64,000 nucleotides of DNA, taken from contig NW_020656077.1 of assembly GCF_003589595.1 (NCBI RefSeq), forward strand, positions 2,768,810 to 2,832,809, given 5' to 3'. The notes under the pieces are model-generated. The model saw nothing but the letters and a program-made list of their open reading frames with translations. It was not told where the DNA came from and did not search any database. Within the stretch, counting starts at the first letter, position 1, and each line of letters opens with the position of its first letter. Origin of the DNA: Hyposmocoma kahamanoa. Taxonomy: Eukaryota; Arthropoda; Insecta; Lepidoptera; Cosmopterigidae. Positions 47,490 through 58,391 of the stretch are shown here, piece after piece. Both the position numbers and the translations under genes were made by a program.

Positions 47490-50241
47490 AGCTAGCAATG
47501 TGCTGTTGGGCTGTTCAGAGGTCTTAATCCTTGGAGACTTTAATTTGGCTTCAGTGGATTGGAGCAACAACAATCCGACTGACTATACAATCCCGATTGC
47601 TTACAATGGAAAACTTCGCACATGTGTTATTGATTTTATGGCTGAGTGTGGTCTGTCCCAAGTAAATGGTATTCGCAATGATTTTGGTAAATTGCTTGAT
47701 TTGGTTTTTACTAACGTTCATGTAGCCTGTAATGTAACAAAAAGCTATTATCCCTTGGCTCCTACAATTAAATACCATCCTCCCCTTGAAATTGTGATAG
47801 ATATCAGACACGATAACTATTTATTACCGCTTATTACTCCAAAGCCAAACTATTTTGGGGCAGATTATGATCAGGTAAATGTGGCGCTTGAAAGTATTGG
47901 CTGGGATGAAATGTTTGCGGATTGCGATGGCGTTGATGAAATGGTAGTCAAATTTTATAATGAATTACATACAATTATTCATAACATAATTCCTACAACA
48001 CGACCTAAATCAAAGTCATTTCCTTGCTGGTACAATCGAAAACTAATAAGAAAGCTGAATGAGAAAAATAAACTACGTACACGTTTTAGAAAATACGGCA
48101 ATCCACTAGATCATGTTAAATTTGAAATGCTTCGCGATGAATGTGAATTTTTAATCCAAGCATGCCACACTAAATATATTTCATTAATTGAAAATAGCAT
48201 TAGAAGCAACCCAAAGTTCTTCTGGAGCTATAACAAAAAAATTAGAGGTGACAGACCCGACTATCCTTCAACAATGGTTCTAAATGGGGTGGTATGTACG
48301 GATGGAAAGAATATTTGTGACAGTTTTGCAAGACATTTCTCCGGCATTTATGGCAATGGAGTAACTCGGGATATACCGAACACAGCAAATATTGTGCAAG
48401 CGCAGACGGTAATGAATGTTTTGACTGTTAGTGAAAACGACGTTAGTCTAAAGTTGAAAAATCTTGATACCAGTAAAGGTGCTGGACCGGATAACGTACA
48501 CCCACATTTTATAAAAGAATGCGCGTCAGCTCTGGCTGGGCCATTGACTCGTATTTTCAATAAATCCCTTGAAATTGGCATTTTCCCTGCCATGTGGAAG
48601 GAATCCCGTGTTGTACCGGTTTTCAAGGACGGGGAAAGAAACGACATTACTAGATATAGACCTATTTGTATATTGTCAGCTTTTCCCAAAATTTTTGAAA
48701 GTCTAGTTTGTCCTATTATTAACTGGCATATGAAACCGTTACTCAATCCCTGTCAGCATGGTTTCCTTCCAGCGAGGTCAACCATGTCTAATTTAGCTCT
48801 ATATATTGATGAATTAATTGAAAAAGTAGATCAAAATAGACAGATCGATGCAATTTATACTGATTTTTCCAAAGCCTTTGACATGGTTGACCACACCATA
48901 TTAATTACTAAGTTGAAAGCATATGGTTTTCAGGGAAGCTTTCTTGATTGGTTGGGATCCTATCTGAATGGTAGAATTCTGAAGGTGGTAATGGGAGGCT
49001 ATGAGTCGGTGGCTTTTACGGCTGGTACTGGTGTGCCCCAGGGCTCGCATCTCGGTCCTATTTTGTTTAATATATATATAAATGATATTTTCCAATGTTT
49101 CTACCATAGCAAGTTTCAGCTCTATGCAGATGATTTAAAACTATACAAACAAATAACTTCAATTGAAGATGCGGATAAAATTCAGGATGATTTATCTAGA
49201 TTGACTGAATGGTGCAAAGTTAATAAACTCTTACTTAATCAGAACAAATGCTACCAAATCTCTTTTTCAAGAAAAACGCATCCGCTAGTATATAATTATC
49301 AAATCGACGGTACTTACTTGCAGAAAGTGACCGCGGTGCGAGACCTGGGGGTTACAGTGGATGGTAGACTGAGCTTCATTCCACATGTTGACAATATTAT
49401 AAAACGCGCCTTTAGAATTTCAGCGCTTATAAGACGGACGACTAAAAGTTTTAAGAGCGCTGCTAGCAGGATGATTTTATTTAACTCTTTATCGCGTAGC
49501 ACTCTAGAGTATTGTTCTGTTGTGTGGAACCCCCATTACCAAATACATTCTAATCGTTTGGAACGTGTGCAAAGTAAATTTCTTCGGCATGTTTGTTATT
49601 GTGATGGAGCTCTGGATACTTGTGACTCTTACGCTAAGCACTTGAAAAGATACAGGACGCTGTCTCTGTCGAATCGTAGAACTATGCTTGATCTTTGTTT
49701 TTTCCATAAAATTGTGAATAATTCAATAGACTCTCCAGAACTTCTGAGTAGGGTTGGGTTTACAATCCCAAGACCAAATGCAAGAACAAGAAATTATATA
49801 CCTTTCAGATCTCGTGTTTCTAGGACTAATCTTGGTATATCTGGTCCTATAAATAGAATGGTTAAAACTTACAATCAATTTCATAGACAGTGTGATTTGG
49901 ATATTTTTAAAGACTCACTGCTCTGCTTCAAAACTAAAATTAAAAAATTCATGTCTTCTTAAAACTAAAATAAAATATTAAAGGGATTAAAATTGAAAAT
50001 TTCAATTAAAATAAGTAATTTTATTAATCTGTAACTTGCTATTTGCTTTGTAATCCTGTAATAAACTCTTTAAAATGTAAATCTTACTCTATAACATAAA
50101 CCGCTTGTATTTTACTAGTATGCTGTGGTAGCCTGTAAGTGCGATATATATAATGATTTTATATTTTGATTGTAAATTATTAGCTATACTCTTTGTATGT
50201 ATTGTGTTGGCTATCCATTTCTGAATAAATAAATAAAAAAA
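47490..50241 (+). mobile_element. 5'-truncated non-LTR retrotransposon (jockey/CR1-Rex1-like)
   Basis: The element begins inside the apurinic endonuclease domain, carries the whole reverse-transcriptase region, a roughly 260-bp 3' UTR and an A-rich end at 50222-50241 ('tgaataaataaataaaaaaa'). This is the classic shape of a LINE copy truncated at its 5' end during target-primed reverse transcription. It lies in the sense orientation inside the proposed intron 1. The first half of the endonuclease and any ORF1 are gone, so this copy cannot move by itself. Confidence 0.92.
47500..49962 (+). CDS. LINE ORF2 fragment: endonuclease C-terminus and complete reverse transcriptase
   Basis: An uninterrupted 820-codon frame. 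The start at 47500 is only where the truncated element enters frame (GTG), not a natural start. 'VLILGDFNLASVDW' is the endonuclease GDFN motif. Reverse-transcriptase landmarks in order are 'TRYRPICILSAFPKIFE', 'HGFLPARSTMSN', motif A 'IYTDFSKAFDMVDH' (Asp about residue 455), motif B 'GVPQGSHLGPILFNIYINDI', motif C 'YADD' (residues 542-545) and 'LGVTVDGRLSF'. The C-terminal block includes 'STLEYCSVVWNPHY'. All three catalytic Asp residues are present. The enzyme makes cDNA from the element RNA at a nicked target. The open frame argues for recent insertion. The exact clade (jockey, CR1 or Rex1/Kiri group) needs a phylogeny. Confidence 0.92.
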   Translation: MLLGCSEVLILGDFNLASVDWSNNNPTDYTIPIAYNGKLRTCVIDFMAECGLSQVNGIRNDFGKLLDLVFTNVHVACNVTKSYYPLAPTIKYHPPLEIVIDIRHDNYLLPLITPKPNYFGADYDQVNVALESIGWDEMFADCDGVDEMVVKFYNELHTIIHNIIPTTRPKSKSFPCWYNRKLIRKLNEKNKLRTRFRKYGNPLDHVKFEMLRDECEFLIQACHTKYISLIENSIRSNPKFFWSYNKKIRGDRPDYPSTMVLNGVVCTDGKNICDSFARHFSGIYGNGVTRDIPNTANIVQAQTVMNVLTVSENDVSLKLKNLDTSKGAGPDNVHPHFIKECASALAGPLTRIFNKSLEIGIFPAMWKESRVVPVFKDGERNDITRYRPICILSAFPKIFESLVCPIINWHMKPLLNPCQHGFLPARSTMSNLALYIDELIEKVDQNRQIDAIYTDFSKAFDMVDHTILITKLKAYGFQGSFLDWLGSYLNGRILKVVMGGYESVAFTAGTGVPQGSHLGPILFNIYINDIFQCFYHSKFQLYADDLKLYKQITSIEDADKIQDDLSRLTEWCKVNKLLLNQNKCYQISFSRKTHPLVYNYQIDGTYLQKVTAVRDLGVTVDGRLSFIPHVDNIIKRAFRISALIRRTTKSFKSAASRMILFNSLSRSTLEYCSVVWNPHYQIHSNRLERVQSKFLRHVCYCDGALDTCDSYAKHLKRYRTLSLSNRRTMLDLCFFHKIVNNSIDSPELLSRVGFTIPRPNARTRNYIPFRSRVSRTNLGISGPINRMVKTYNQFHRQCDLDIFKDSLLCFKTKIKKFMSS

Positions 50242-50391
50242 CGTGCAGGTTTCATCAAAATGTTTTCCATCACCGAAAAGTTCATGGTAAATTTATTAAA
50301 TTCCAAAAACTCAGAAATGCGAGCTCGGATTCGAACTCACGGCCTCTGCTTGAGAGGGCGGTAAGTCAAACCATTAGGCTGTCACGGCTTT
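50242..50391 (-). mobile_element. tRNA-derived SINE with TGATGA tail, copy lacking the tail half
   Basis: Directly follows the LINE tail. Plus-strand landmarks are 'cgtgcaggtttcatcaaaat', 'gttttccatcaccgaaaagt', 'ggattcgaactcacggcctc' and 'gtcaaaccattaggctgtca'. The latter two are the complements of a B box and an A box. The half that should precede it is not found on the other side of the LINE. Confidence 0.7.
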
Positions 50392-53300
50392 TTAATCACG
50401 TGCTTTTTAACTAACTGATTATCAATTGTTTTGCAAACCTGTGTGTCGGAGAATGATCACACGACGTGTGACTATATGTGCACATATTACATTATATCGT
50501 ACGTACAAGTTTAAAATTAGACTGATCTCTTACAGTACCAATTTTTGAAATACCCCTAGTAAAGGCATTACACCACCTGCATTTGTGTTATCGAGTAATG
50601 CGACAATAATGTACTTTACGTAACCATTGGGTGGTGGCAATCGTCGTGTCAAATGCCGAAGAATGAGGCGCTTTTCTTCAATATTCTTACGTACCTTCCC
50701 TCGTGTTTATTATTATGTCTCTAACTACGTAACTAAAATAAGTAGACATGCAGTAAATTGCTAATTAATACGCTTATGCAACCGTATAATTATAGTATGC
50801 AGAGAGGTGCTAGAATGTGTGCCAACTATAATGACGCTTGCTGAGAATTTCCATGTGAATTGGTTTTAATATTGTTCTACTGCAGTAACGTGCGGGCAAG
50901 TTTATGGGAGCAGTCTTGAAAATTGGTTTTGTTAACGATGTGCCACATTATGCACGGGCGTTAAAAATGAGGTTCATGCTTATTGTACGTTGTTTAGTAA
51001 TTATGTGTAAAATTGGTACGAGACAAAGCAACGTGTTTGGTCCAGTTAAACATGAAGTACTAGGAAGTACTCAGGAAACGTATAAACGGTCCCAATATCA
51101 AGTTCCTTAAGAAGTACTGTAGACGAAAAGACCTAAAGAAAATAATCGGAAGCAGTCCACGCATAATCGCTCTTTCATTAGGGATTTTCTATGATATGAG
51201 GTCGCTGAGAGAATTTAGTGTCATTAGTCACTTAAGTCGGAGTGAGATTGACATTGAAGGAATCAATTGGCGTCAACGGCGCCGTTCTATAAGTGTAAAG
51301 TGTATCAAGCTGGTCTGGCCGGTCGCCAACTAGACCACAGCTGTCTACTCCTTTGCTCTGGTCCCACTTTATTTACTTATTATATTTGTGTATTTTTAAC
51401 GACGCAGACTTAAAGCAGTTCTGTTAATGTAACTGTTAACCGATTTTGTGGATTATTAAATATAATGTTGTTTACAAAGGTCGCAAATTAAAAATTCTAA
51501 GTGTTCTTTGTTTTCATGAATACCACAGTGGAGTTCATATACAATTGCTCTGGACTATGGAACTGTTACATTTATTAATAAAATTAATAAGTACATCGAA
51601 GACAACCGAGATTTGTCTTTAAATTTATTGTTATTTTACAACGAACGGGTACTCCTACCCAGTGGTAAATAACAAGATAGATACACATTTATAATTTTTT
51701 GTATAGGGAAATTTTTAATTTTTCTTATTATATGCGATTCTATATATGATTTATGTTTATCGTAGTATTAGTGTACAGTAATCAATAAAACTATACAAGA
51801 CGGGAGCCTACAAAAAATTTCAATAACGCTTAGGTTTTATTACATTTGTTTTAACATATTTGCCGCTATAGATGCTTATCGTTAGTGTTAGGCGATTCTG
51901 AGGAACGCCGTAAGAAGTGATTAGCTGGCTTCTGTAGATGAGGTACACAAACTGTGGCTGGTAACGATTGACGTGAGCCATTACCGTGATAGGAAGTGGC
52001 CAGAAAGCGGACGAAGTGACAACGACGGCACCAAAGGCCTTCCGGTCATTAGGCTAGTCGATTATTTACTCTCACAACACCGGATGCTGAGCCAGAGTAC
52101 TGATCGTTAAAAGGAAACTCGATCTGAGCACTATGATTAACTCTTTATAGCATCTCAAGTAACTAAAAACTTAGCGTCTAAAACGAACGCACCGCATTTT
52201 CTCGAGAAATCATTCGGATTGATGTGCAAAGTTAGATTGCTTGTAACTAAGACCGCAATTAACAGGTTGAAAAGATCGTATTTATGATGAGCACATTTCG
52301 GCTTTGTTTGAACATTCTTAGTATTTATTTTGTAGACTCAAAGCAAAACCAAATTAGGAAATAATGAACTACTTGAAAAACGGAAACAATGCGCCGGTAA
52401 TGTTATTGTTATGATATAGGTTATTAACGTGAGTACAATTAAGTGTGCTATGAGACGATTGACGTTCATTTAGACATTTTCGTGGTAATCCCAGTTCGGA
52501 GTAAAAGTGGTTTTTGGAGTTTTTAAATTGTTTACAGCTTTACATTTTGTGCTTTGCACCGCTGCGCTCTTGACCTAATTATTTGGTAGAGTGTGTTGTG
52601 AATGCTTCTTGATAGCGATTCACACAGTACAAGAAGTTGCCTCTTTAAAATTCTACCATAACAATACCTGTTTTTAGACTCAGAAAATTCTAAATTAATA
52701 TAATTTTTTGGAGGTTTATTTCTTATTTTCGTATTGCTTTTACCAACTATGGCTTTGGCTCTTTTTTTTGTTATTAAAATGTGATATGCTGCTTTTAAGC
52801 TTATTTTTTTACTTCAATATATAATTTATAGAAAGTATTAAAACCCGCTTAGTCAATTACTTGTTCAGCTTATAAAAACATACTATAATTAAATTATTCG
52901 GCGGTTAGTGACCTGAGGTGGCAGTATTTAAAATCTAATGCTGTTAAGAAAAACACAATGTAATGTTACTTTAGAGTTATTGTTTTTCATGTGAATGGTG
53001 TGAGTGATTGCTGATTAACTACACCGTTCGTACTGATGCTGTTATTATAAAAGAGGATGTAAATGTACTATTCTTGCTTCGAAGCAATGTATACATTTAA
53101 ATGTATTTATAAATACTGTTATTAAATAAGCACGTGGTGGATAGATTACCATGGAATTATAGTGTAAAAGGAATAGTTTTTAACATAAACAACCAAGCCT
53201 AAAATTATATGTGGTAATTAATTTTGTATAAACATTAATTAATTCTCTTACGAACTTTAAATTTGTTAACGCATCGTCGTCGTTATTTTAAAGTTGGTTA

Positions 53301-53596
53301 ATTTAATTTACAAACCAGGTACAGTACCTTATGGGTGAATTTCACTTTCCGAATTTCAATAGCATTTTTTAAGTGATTTTTGTAAAACCCTTTTTTCTTT
53401 TGGTTTTAAGGTCTTAAACGTACAAACAAGTTCAAGCAATGTCAATAATTATAAAATCACAGAAATATTTAAGTTAAATACAACAAAGAACGATATTTTA
53501 TTCGGGCACACGAATGAGATTGTAGTAACACGAATGATTTTCTCATAAAGATAAATGAGAAAGACGGCACAGTAATGAGAAATGATTATTACAATA
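50392..53596. other. Intronic non-coding stretch
   Basis: About 3.2 kb, AT-rich, no recognisable repeat or exon. Some GC-richer patches (51240-51360, 51880-52110) have no identifiable content. Confidence 0.35.
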
Positions 53597-53662
53597 TTGT
53601 TAAATTTTCTTTTGTGAACGATAAAATACACATTTTATCGTTCACAAAAAAACATTTAACAA
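53597..53662. repeat. Perfect foldback, 66 bp
   Basis: The core 'gtgaacgataaaat' / 'attttatcgttcac' is a perfect 14-bp stem around the loop 'acac'. The stem extends outward with 'ttt'/'aaa' and, after an unpaired 5-nt stretch on each side, 'ttgttaaat'/'atttaacaa'. Possibly a minimal MITE; too short to place in a superfamily. Confidence 0.85.
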
Positions 53663-53816
53663 CATTTAACATGTATTTAACAAATATTTTTATATAACTT
53701 CTTGTACCAAAATCCTTCTCATCCGTGTAAGACCATCTATCTATCTATATGTTATTATTAAATAAATGTAAATAAATATTTTGTTAATGTCATATAAACT
53801 TTGTTGTACATCAATA

Positions 53817-53964
53817 TATCATCATCACCACTATCAACATCATTATCATGATCACCATTATCATCAGTATCGTTACCATTCACATCATCATCACTGCAAT
53901 CATCATCGTCATCATCACCACCATCATTATCGTCACCACCGTCATCACCACCATTATCACCATC
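53817..53964. repeat. CAT/CAC trinucleotide-rich microsatellite
   Basis: About 148 bp of interspersed CAT, CAC, TAT and CGT triplets. In one frame it reads as a His-rich string (53781-54017), which is an artefact of the repeat. It may have grown from the TCATCA end of a tRNA-derived SINE. Confidence 0.85.
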
Positions 53965-54971
53965 TAATTGTTATATTTCAAGTAAATGTTTGGCTTAAAG
54001 TATACTATTTGACTTAAAAGTAAACAAGAATGAGAGCGGCAATAATGATGTTTGGATACATTTTTAATTGTCAAGGTTGCAAAATATGCAGGACCGTTAT
54101 TAAAAGGCATGGATTTTAAAGATCCCTTTGTCTGATTGATGTACAATAAAGTTTATAAAACTATTACTTATTACTTACTTAGATAGATTGCTTTACATTA
54201 ATGATAATGATTTAGTCACTAGCGCTGAAATTGGTATTTAAGTCGATTTTTTGCTAAAACGGAGATACACAGGTTACTTCACTGTATACACTCCAATCCG
54301 AAAGGAGCCTCTTCTCTCACGTGTGCGAAGGGCGAAGGTGATGCGGTATGAACCTTTGTTATTAGGAGGCTTTTAGTTGAATTGACGCTAATGACAAGAA
54401 AAATTGAAACACATTTTGTATTCCCAAGAAAACATGTTTGTTTATAATAAATTGGAAAGTTACGGTATGTATTCGACATGTAAGTTATTAGAGTTTATCC
54501 TCGACGGGAAATATTGCGATTTCCTCGAGTGTTTAATTTTTTTTCTTCTTTTCTTAAAAGGTGACGTGGAACCGGCTCCCATGAATGAGAAATTGCCCAC
54601 TTTTTTAATTTTTGTTTATTACTGTGACGTAGTAGTCTCTTTATGTGTAACACAGACGAAGTAAGCAAGCAAACATGTTAAATAAATAATGCTTAGCATT
54701 CATGTAATAACGTGAAAGTTTTTGAAAGAGACACATTTTTGGAGGTTATCTGAAAACGACCCTTATGTGTAGTATAGTTTAGTATAGAGCTGTAGAACAA
54801 GACGGAAGACGATCGGCTGATTTCGGCTTTGTACTGCGTCGCCTCTGTCATTCATACCAGTAGTGTGACTTTTTGTCGCTAATTTGTTGTGCAACTGAAA
54901 CGGCGCTCTAGATTTCCGAAGGTAGCCGACTATGGCCGATAGTCTTTTTAAAGCTCGATGCATAATATTTT
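53965..54971. other. Intronic non-coding stretch
   Basis: AT-rich with short frames only. The patch at 54770-54960 is less AT-rich but not recognised. Confidence 0.35.
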
Positions 54972-55266
54972 AGTAGCATTAGAGCTCCTTGTGAAAGAGT
55001 TCGCCCAGGGAAGTACTGCTACCCTACCAATTTCTGCCGCTAAGCAGTAACGTGACTTACTGCGTTCCGGTTTTGAAGGGTGCTGGTGAAATTACAGCCA
55101 CATGGGACTTGACAACTTATGTCTCAGGGTGACGGGCGCAGTGGCAGTGCCCCAAAGATCTTTGCGATTGAAAGCTCTGAGTGGCACTGCAACTGCTATG
55201 GATACGCGTGTCGCTTACCATTAGGCAAACGACTTGTCCGTCCCATCACTTGGTATTATAAAAAGA
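54972..55266 (+). mobile_element. SINE-like repeat family A, copy 7 (long form)
   Basis: Contains the full set of landmarks from 'gagctccttgtgaaagagtt' to 'cacttggtattataaaaaga'. With copies 1 and 4 it defines the long form of about 290 bp. Confidence 0.8.
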
Positions 55267-55543
55267 AATACACCTGGTATTTTAACCAAATGAACTCAGA
55301 CACCAACCGAAATAGTTTTTTGAAAAGCAGTTTGTGGTTAGTTTCAAACACTTATAGAGCAGTTTTCGGTAAGAACCAGTTGTACGAAGGTTTTCTATTG
55401 GTTCTACCAAAGTTCACTCTGGGTAACAATTTATTTAATTACTTTATTTATTTACGTGTCGTCCCAACACGGTAATATTGTATAAAATAATGATGTATTT
55501 TGCTGTGTGATTATTCTTAATGCTATGATCAGTGATCGGAATA

Positions 55544-55911
55544 GAGGGAGTTAATTTAACTAAATTAAAGAATAATGTGGACATTCTCTTCTACAAATCC
55601 CGGGAATACCCGGAACTGATTATATTTCAATATGCGTATTATTTATTGAAATTTGAGTACATCGCGACAAATTATTATTTCCTATTAAGTATTTGCTACA
55701 AATTAATGTCTCAAAAATACAGATGTATTGAGGGAGTTAATTTAGCGAAACTGAAGAATAATGTGGACATTCTCTTCAACAAATTTCGGTAATATCTGGA
55801 ACTGATTATATTTCAATATGTGTATTATTTATTGAAATTTGAGTAAATCGCGACAAATTATTATTTCCTATTATAAATACATAGTGGCTACAAATTAATG
55901 TCTCAAAAATA
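55544..55911. repeat. Tandem duplication of a 186-bp unit
   Basis: Unit 1 is 55544-55729, unit 2 55730-55911. Both begin 'gagggagttaattta', share 'aataatgtggacattctctt', 'ctggaactgattatatttca'-like and 'gcgacaaattattatttcct', and end 'aattaatgtctcaaaaata'. They differ at roughly a tenth of positions including a few short indels, so the duplication is not very recent. Neither unit codes for a recognised protein. Confidence 0.88.
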
Positions 55912-58391
55912 ATATTGTAGTTGTGTTTCTATAGGCTTTAAAAAATGAAACGGAATATTGTTTTATTTTAAAAATAAACATAAGACGGCCCTGTATTTTG
56001 TAATGTTTAGAAAATAAATAGTAAAAAAGAAGTTATATACTTACGCATCAATGACGACATGAGTATGTCCATACTAAGAAAACGTTCATTACATTAAATG
56101 GAGTTCATTCATCAATTCCGATCACTAGTTATAATGCATCCGTTTTCGTTAAATATACAGCATGGTATAGTTGCTTTTTTAAAGACTGATAATAGGTTAA
56201 GTTCAGTAACTATATTTGTTTTAAATTGCTTGTGTATCCATTATGAGGCGAATGTTTCTCGAGCAGCGTGCTTAAATGAAAAACAAAACCTGCGAAAGGT
56301 ATTTTAATATCAGTAAAATTTTTTTCTGCATCTATTATAATTTTACGATGTTTTCCATGATCAACCTTGTTTTATACTACTTGGTATAACATCGAAATTT
56401 TTGTCAGTATTCTACGCATTTTTTGTAGGTATATTTAGTTCTTCCGGAGCCATCTCCACCTCCTACTGGAGATCGGCATCTAAGAACAATTATATTATTT
56501 ACTTGCTTAACAGGGTGCATATCAGGTAGTGTGTATGAAGCCGACTACGATAAATATCAAGAGACAAGATTTTTTAAAATATATAATCTTACATAACAAT
56601 TTTAAAAACTTTACGAATATTTGTATACAGTAGTTTTTTCCCGCCACGTAGAACTGATAGTTCTGTGAAAATTTAAAAAAGGGAAAAAGAATGAGGTACA
56701 AAAGTCTTACATCAAAATTTGTCAGTTTTGAGCCCTTTACGTTTTGACATCGCCCCGACACAGTAGGTAGCCTATGTCCTTCTCCTAGGTCCCATCTATA
56801 TACCAAAATTCATCAAGATTGGTTCAGTGGTTCAGCCGTGTAAACGTAACAGACGTATTTATAATATTAATACTTGGAATTATTTCTGTAATAACATCGT
56901 CATAGTGGTGCGTTCCCACGGCCCGGAATGTCAAAAGCGTCGATTTGTATGGGCGAGCTCGCGAAACGGGCGAGTTTGGCTGCCTCGGGCGAATCCCGGG
57001 GCGGCCTCAGGCGAGTCCAGGCGCTCTCGGGCCGATGCGTTTGTATTCGGATTTGTATTGAAAGCACAGGCCGCCGCGTGCTACCACGGGCGCGCTCGGG
57101 CGCCCTCTTCCCACGGCGCGTTTCAAGAAACGCTTTTCTTTGATAGGAAGCCGCCTTAAGATATTTTGAACATTTCAGTCACTAATAAATTGATTATTAA
57201 ATTAGGTCGGTGCCATCGATTGTGTACTAGATTCAATAATTACTTAATTTTATAATCTAATCTTTATGGGGCCGCATTTAATTTATAATAGCCGTGTCGT
57301 AGTTGAATTGCACAGTTTTTGGAGGAAGTTCTTTCGTTGCGCAATTTCTTGAGACCGAACTATAAATAGCCTCGTGATAAGTGTTATAGTTGAGTGGACC
57401 CAAGAGAAAAATATCGGCCAATGAGGCAATGTACCATAAGAATAAGGGTTTGGTAAGTAGGTATTAGGTAGTATGTTTCTAGACGATGATATGTATGTGT
57501 CGCTTACAAAAAGTGACAGCACATAACCCTATTTTTGTAAAGGTGTAGAATCAGCTATTTTTACCGTGTTTTTCATTAAGAATAAAACTATAATTCTGTT
57601 GTAATATTCAGTTTTATTGAATATCACTATGTTTTACAGTTATTTATGTGAAATTACTCCACTCGTTTGGTATAAATAGTTATAATTATTAATACAAACT
57701 TTATTACCATACCTTATTGTGGCTGTCAGCCATAATAACTATAATTCTGTTTTCAATTACGATAACAACTGTTTACTTGCCCTTCCACTGTGATGTGACT
57801 TGACAAAATGGACCCCACCACCTTTAGTGACATTGCCACACTTTATGAACTCTCCCTCTCAGCGTGTGACGTAACGAATAGATAGTTTAACAGGAATTTC
57901 ACGCTACTGTCCGAGGTCATGTGTGGGGGAAAAGTCGGCTACTGCATTGGTGGCGGCGGGCGTGGGAAATGGCAACGAAGCGTGATTTTAGAACCCTAAA
58001 AACTGGCCGTCCTAGGCCCGGGCCTACTGGGCCTTAGGGCAAATCCGCCACTGGTCAACAACAACAAAAAAAAATTAAAGGGACAACGTTTTTGCCGATA
58101 AAGCCAGCGAGCGTGACGTGATAATAGGCAATGTGCCTCCTTCGATTCTATGCGCACTTACCTTATCAACTGGTGACGATAACGTCCTTTCGATTAACCA
58201 ACTCAAATTGAATTGTTGCGATACTACTTGGTCTTGAACAACGAATACCTACTTCTGCATTTAATTTTGAATATAACCTAAACACGACTTTACAATGTTA
58301 TATTACATAATTAATCAAAATTTATTTCTATATCTTACGGTTGCATTTATGGGAACCCATTTGAGGTTAAATTGCAATTTTTTTGTTGCAG
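55912..58391. other. 3' part of intron 1, mostly non-coding
   Basis: Holds a short fragment of a common lepidopteran repeat at about 56740-56865 ('caagattggttcagtggttc', 'agccgtgtaaacgtaacaga'), a GC-rich island (56905-57135) and a GC-rich repeat end at about 58000-58057 ('gcaaatccgccactgg'). The rest is AT-rich and leads to the acceptor 'ttttttgttgcag'. Confidence 0.45.
56905..57135. repeat. GC-rich island of probable repeat origin
   Basis: Strongly CpG-rich in an AT-rich intron. Contains several GGGCGA/GGCGAG repeats, and 'ttcccacggc' occurs twice in direct orientation near the two ends (56914 and 57109). Open for 70-110 codons on the plus strand, but the composition and short internal repeats suggest a GC-rich mobile repeat, not an exon. 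A CpG-rich regulatory region is the alternative. Confidence 0.4.

Larger units (their letters stand above)
22921..58391 (+). other. kmr: Proposed intron 1 of the PH gene (35.5 kb)
   Basis: GTGAGT at the 5' end and 'ttttttgttgcag' at the 3' end bound this interval. It is almost entirely AT-rich non-coding DNA and transposon relics, listed separately. Such a first intron commonly carries enhancers, but I cannot identify any from sequence alone. The interval depends on the proposed first exon. Confidence 0.5.

Noticed and set aside
53781..54017. His-rich open frame of 78 codons.
   Set aside because: It is a translation of the CAT/CAC microsatellite.
861..55266. Regularly spaced repeats as a CRISPR-like or bacterial array.
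   Set aside because: Copies are 4-14 kb apart, differ in length and have poly(A)-like ends; the DNA is eukaryotic.
56827..57159. 110-codon Arg/Ala-rich frame.
   Set aside because: Composition-driven frame in a GC-rich island with internal short repeats; no family resemblance or splice context.
58372..58391. Extension of the large PH-gene exon upstream to 58372.
   Set aside because: This part is the pyrimidine tract and AG of the splice acceptor, and the apparent start is TTG.
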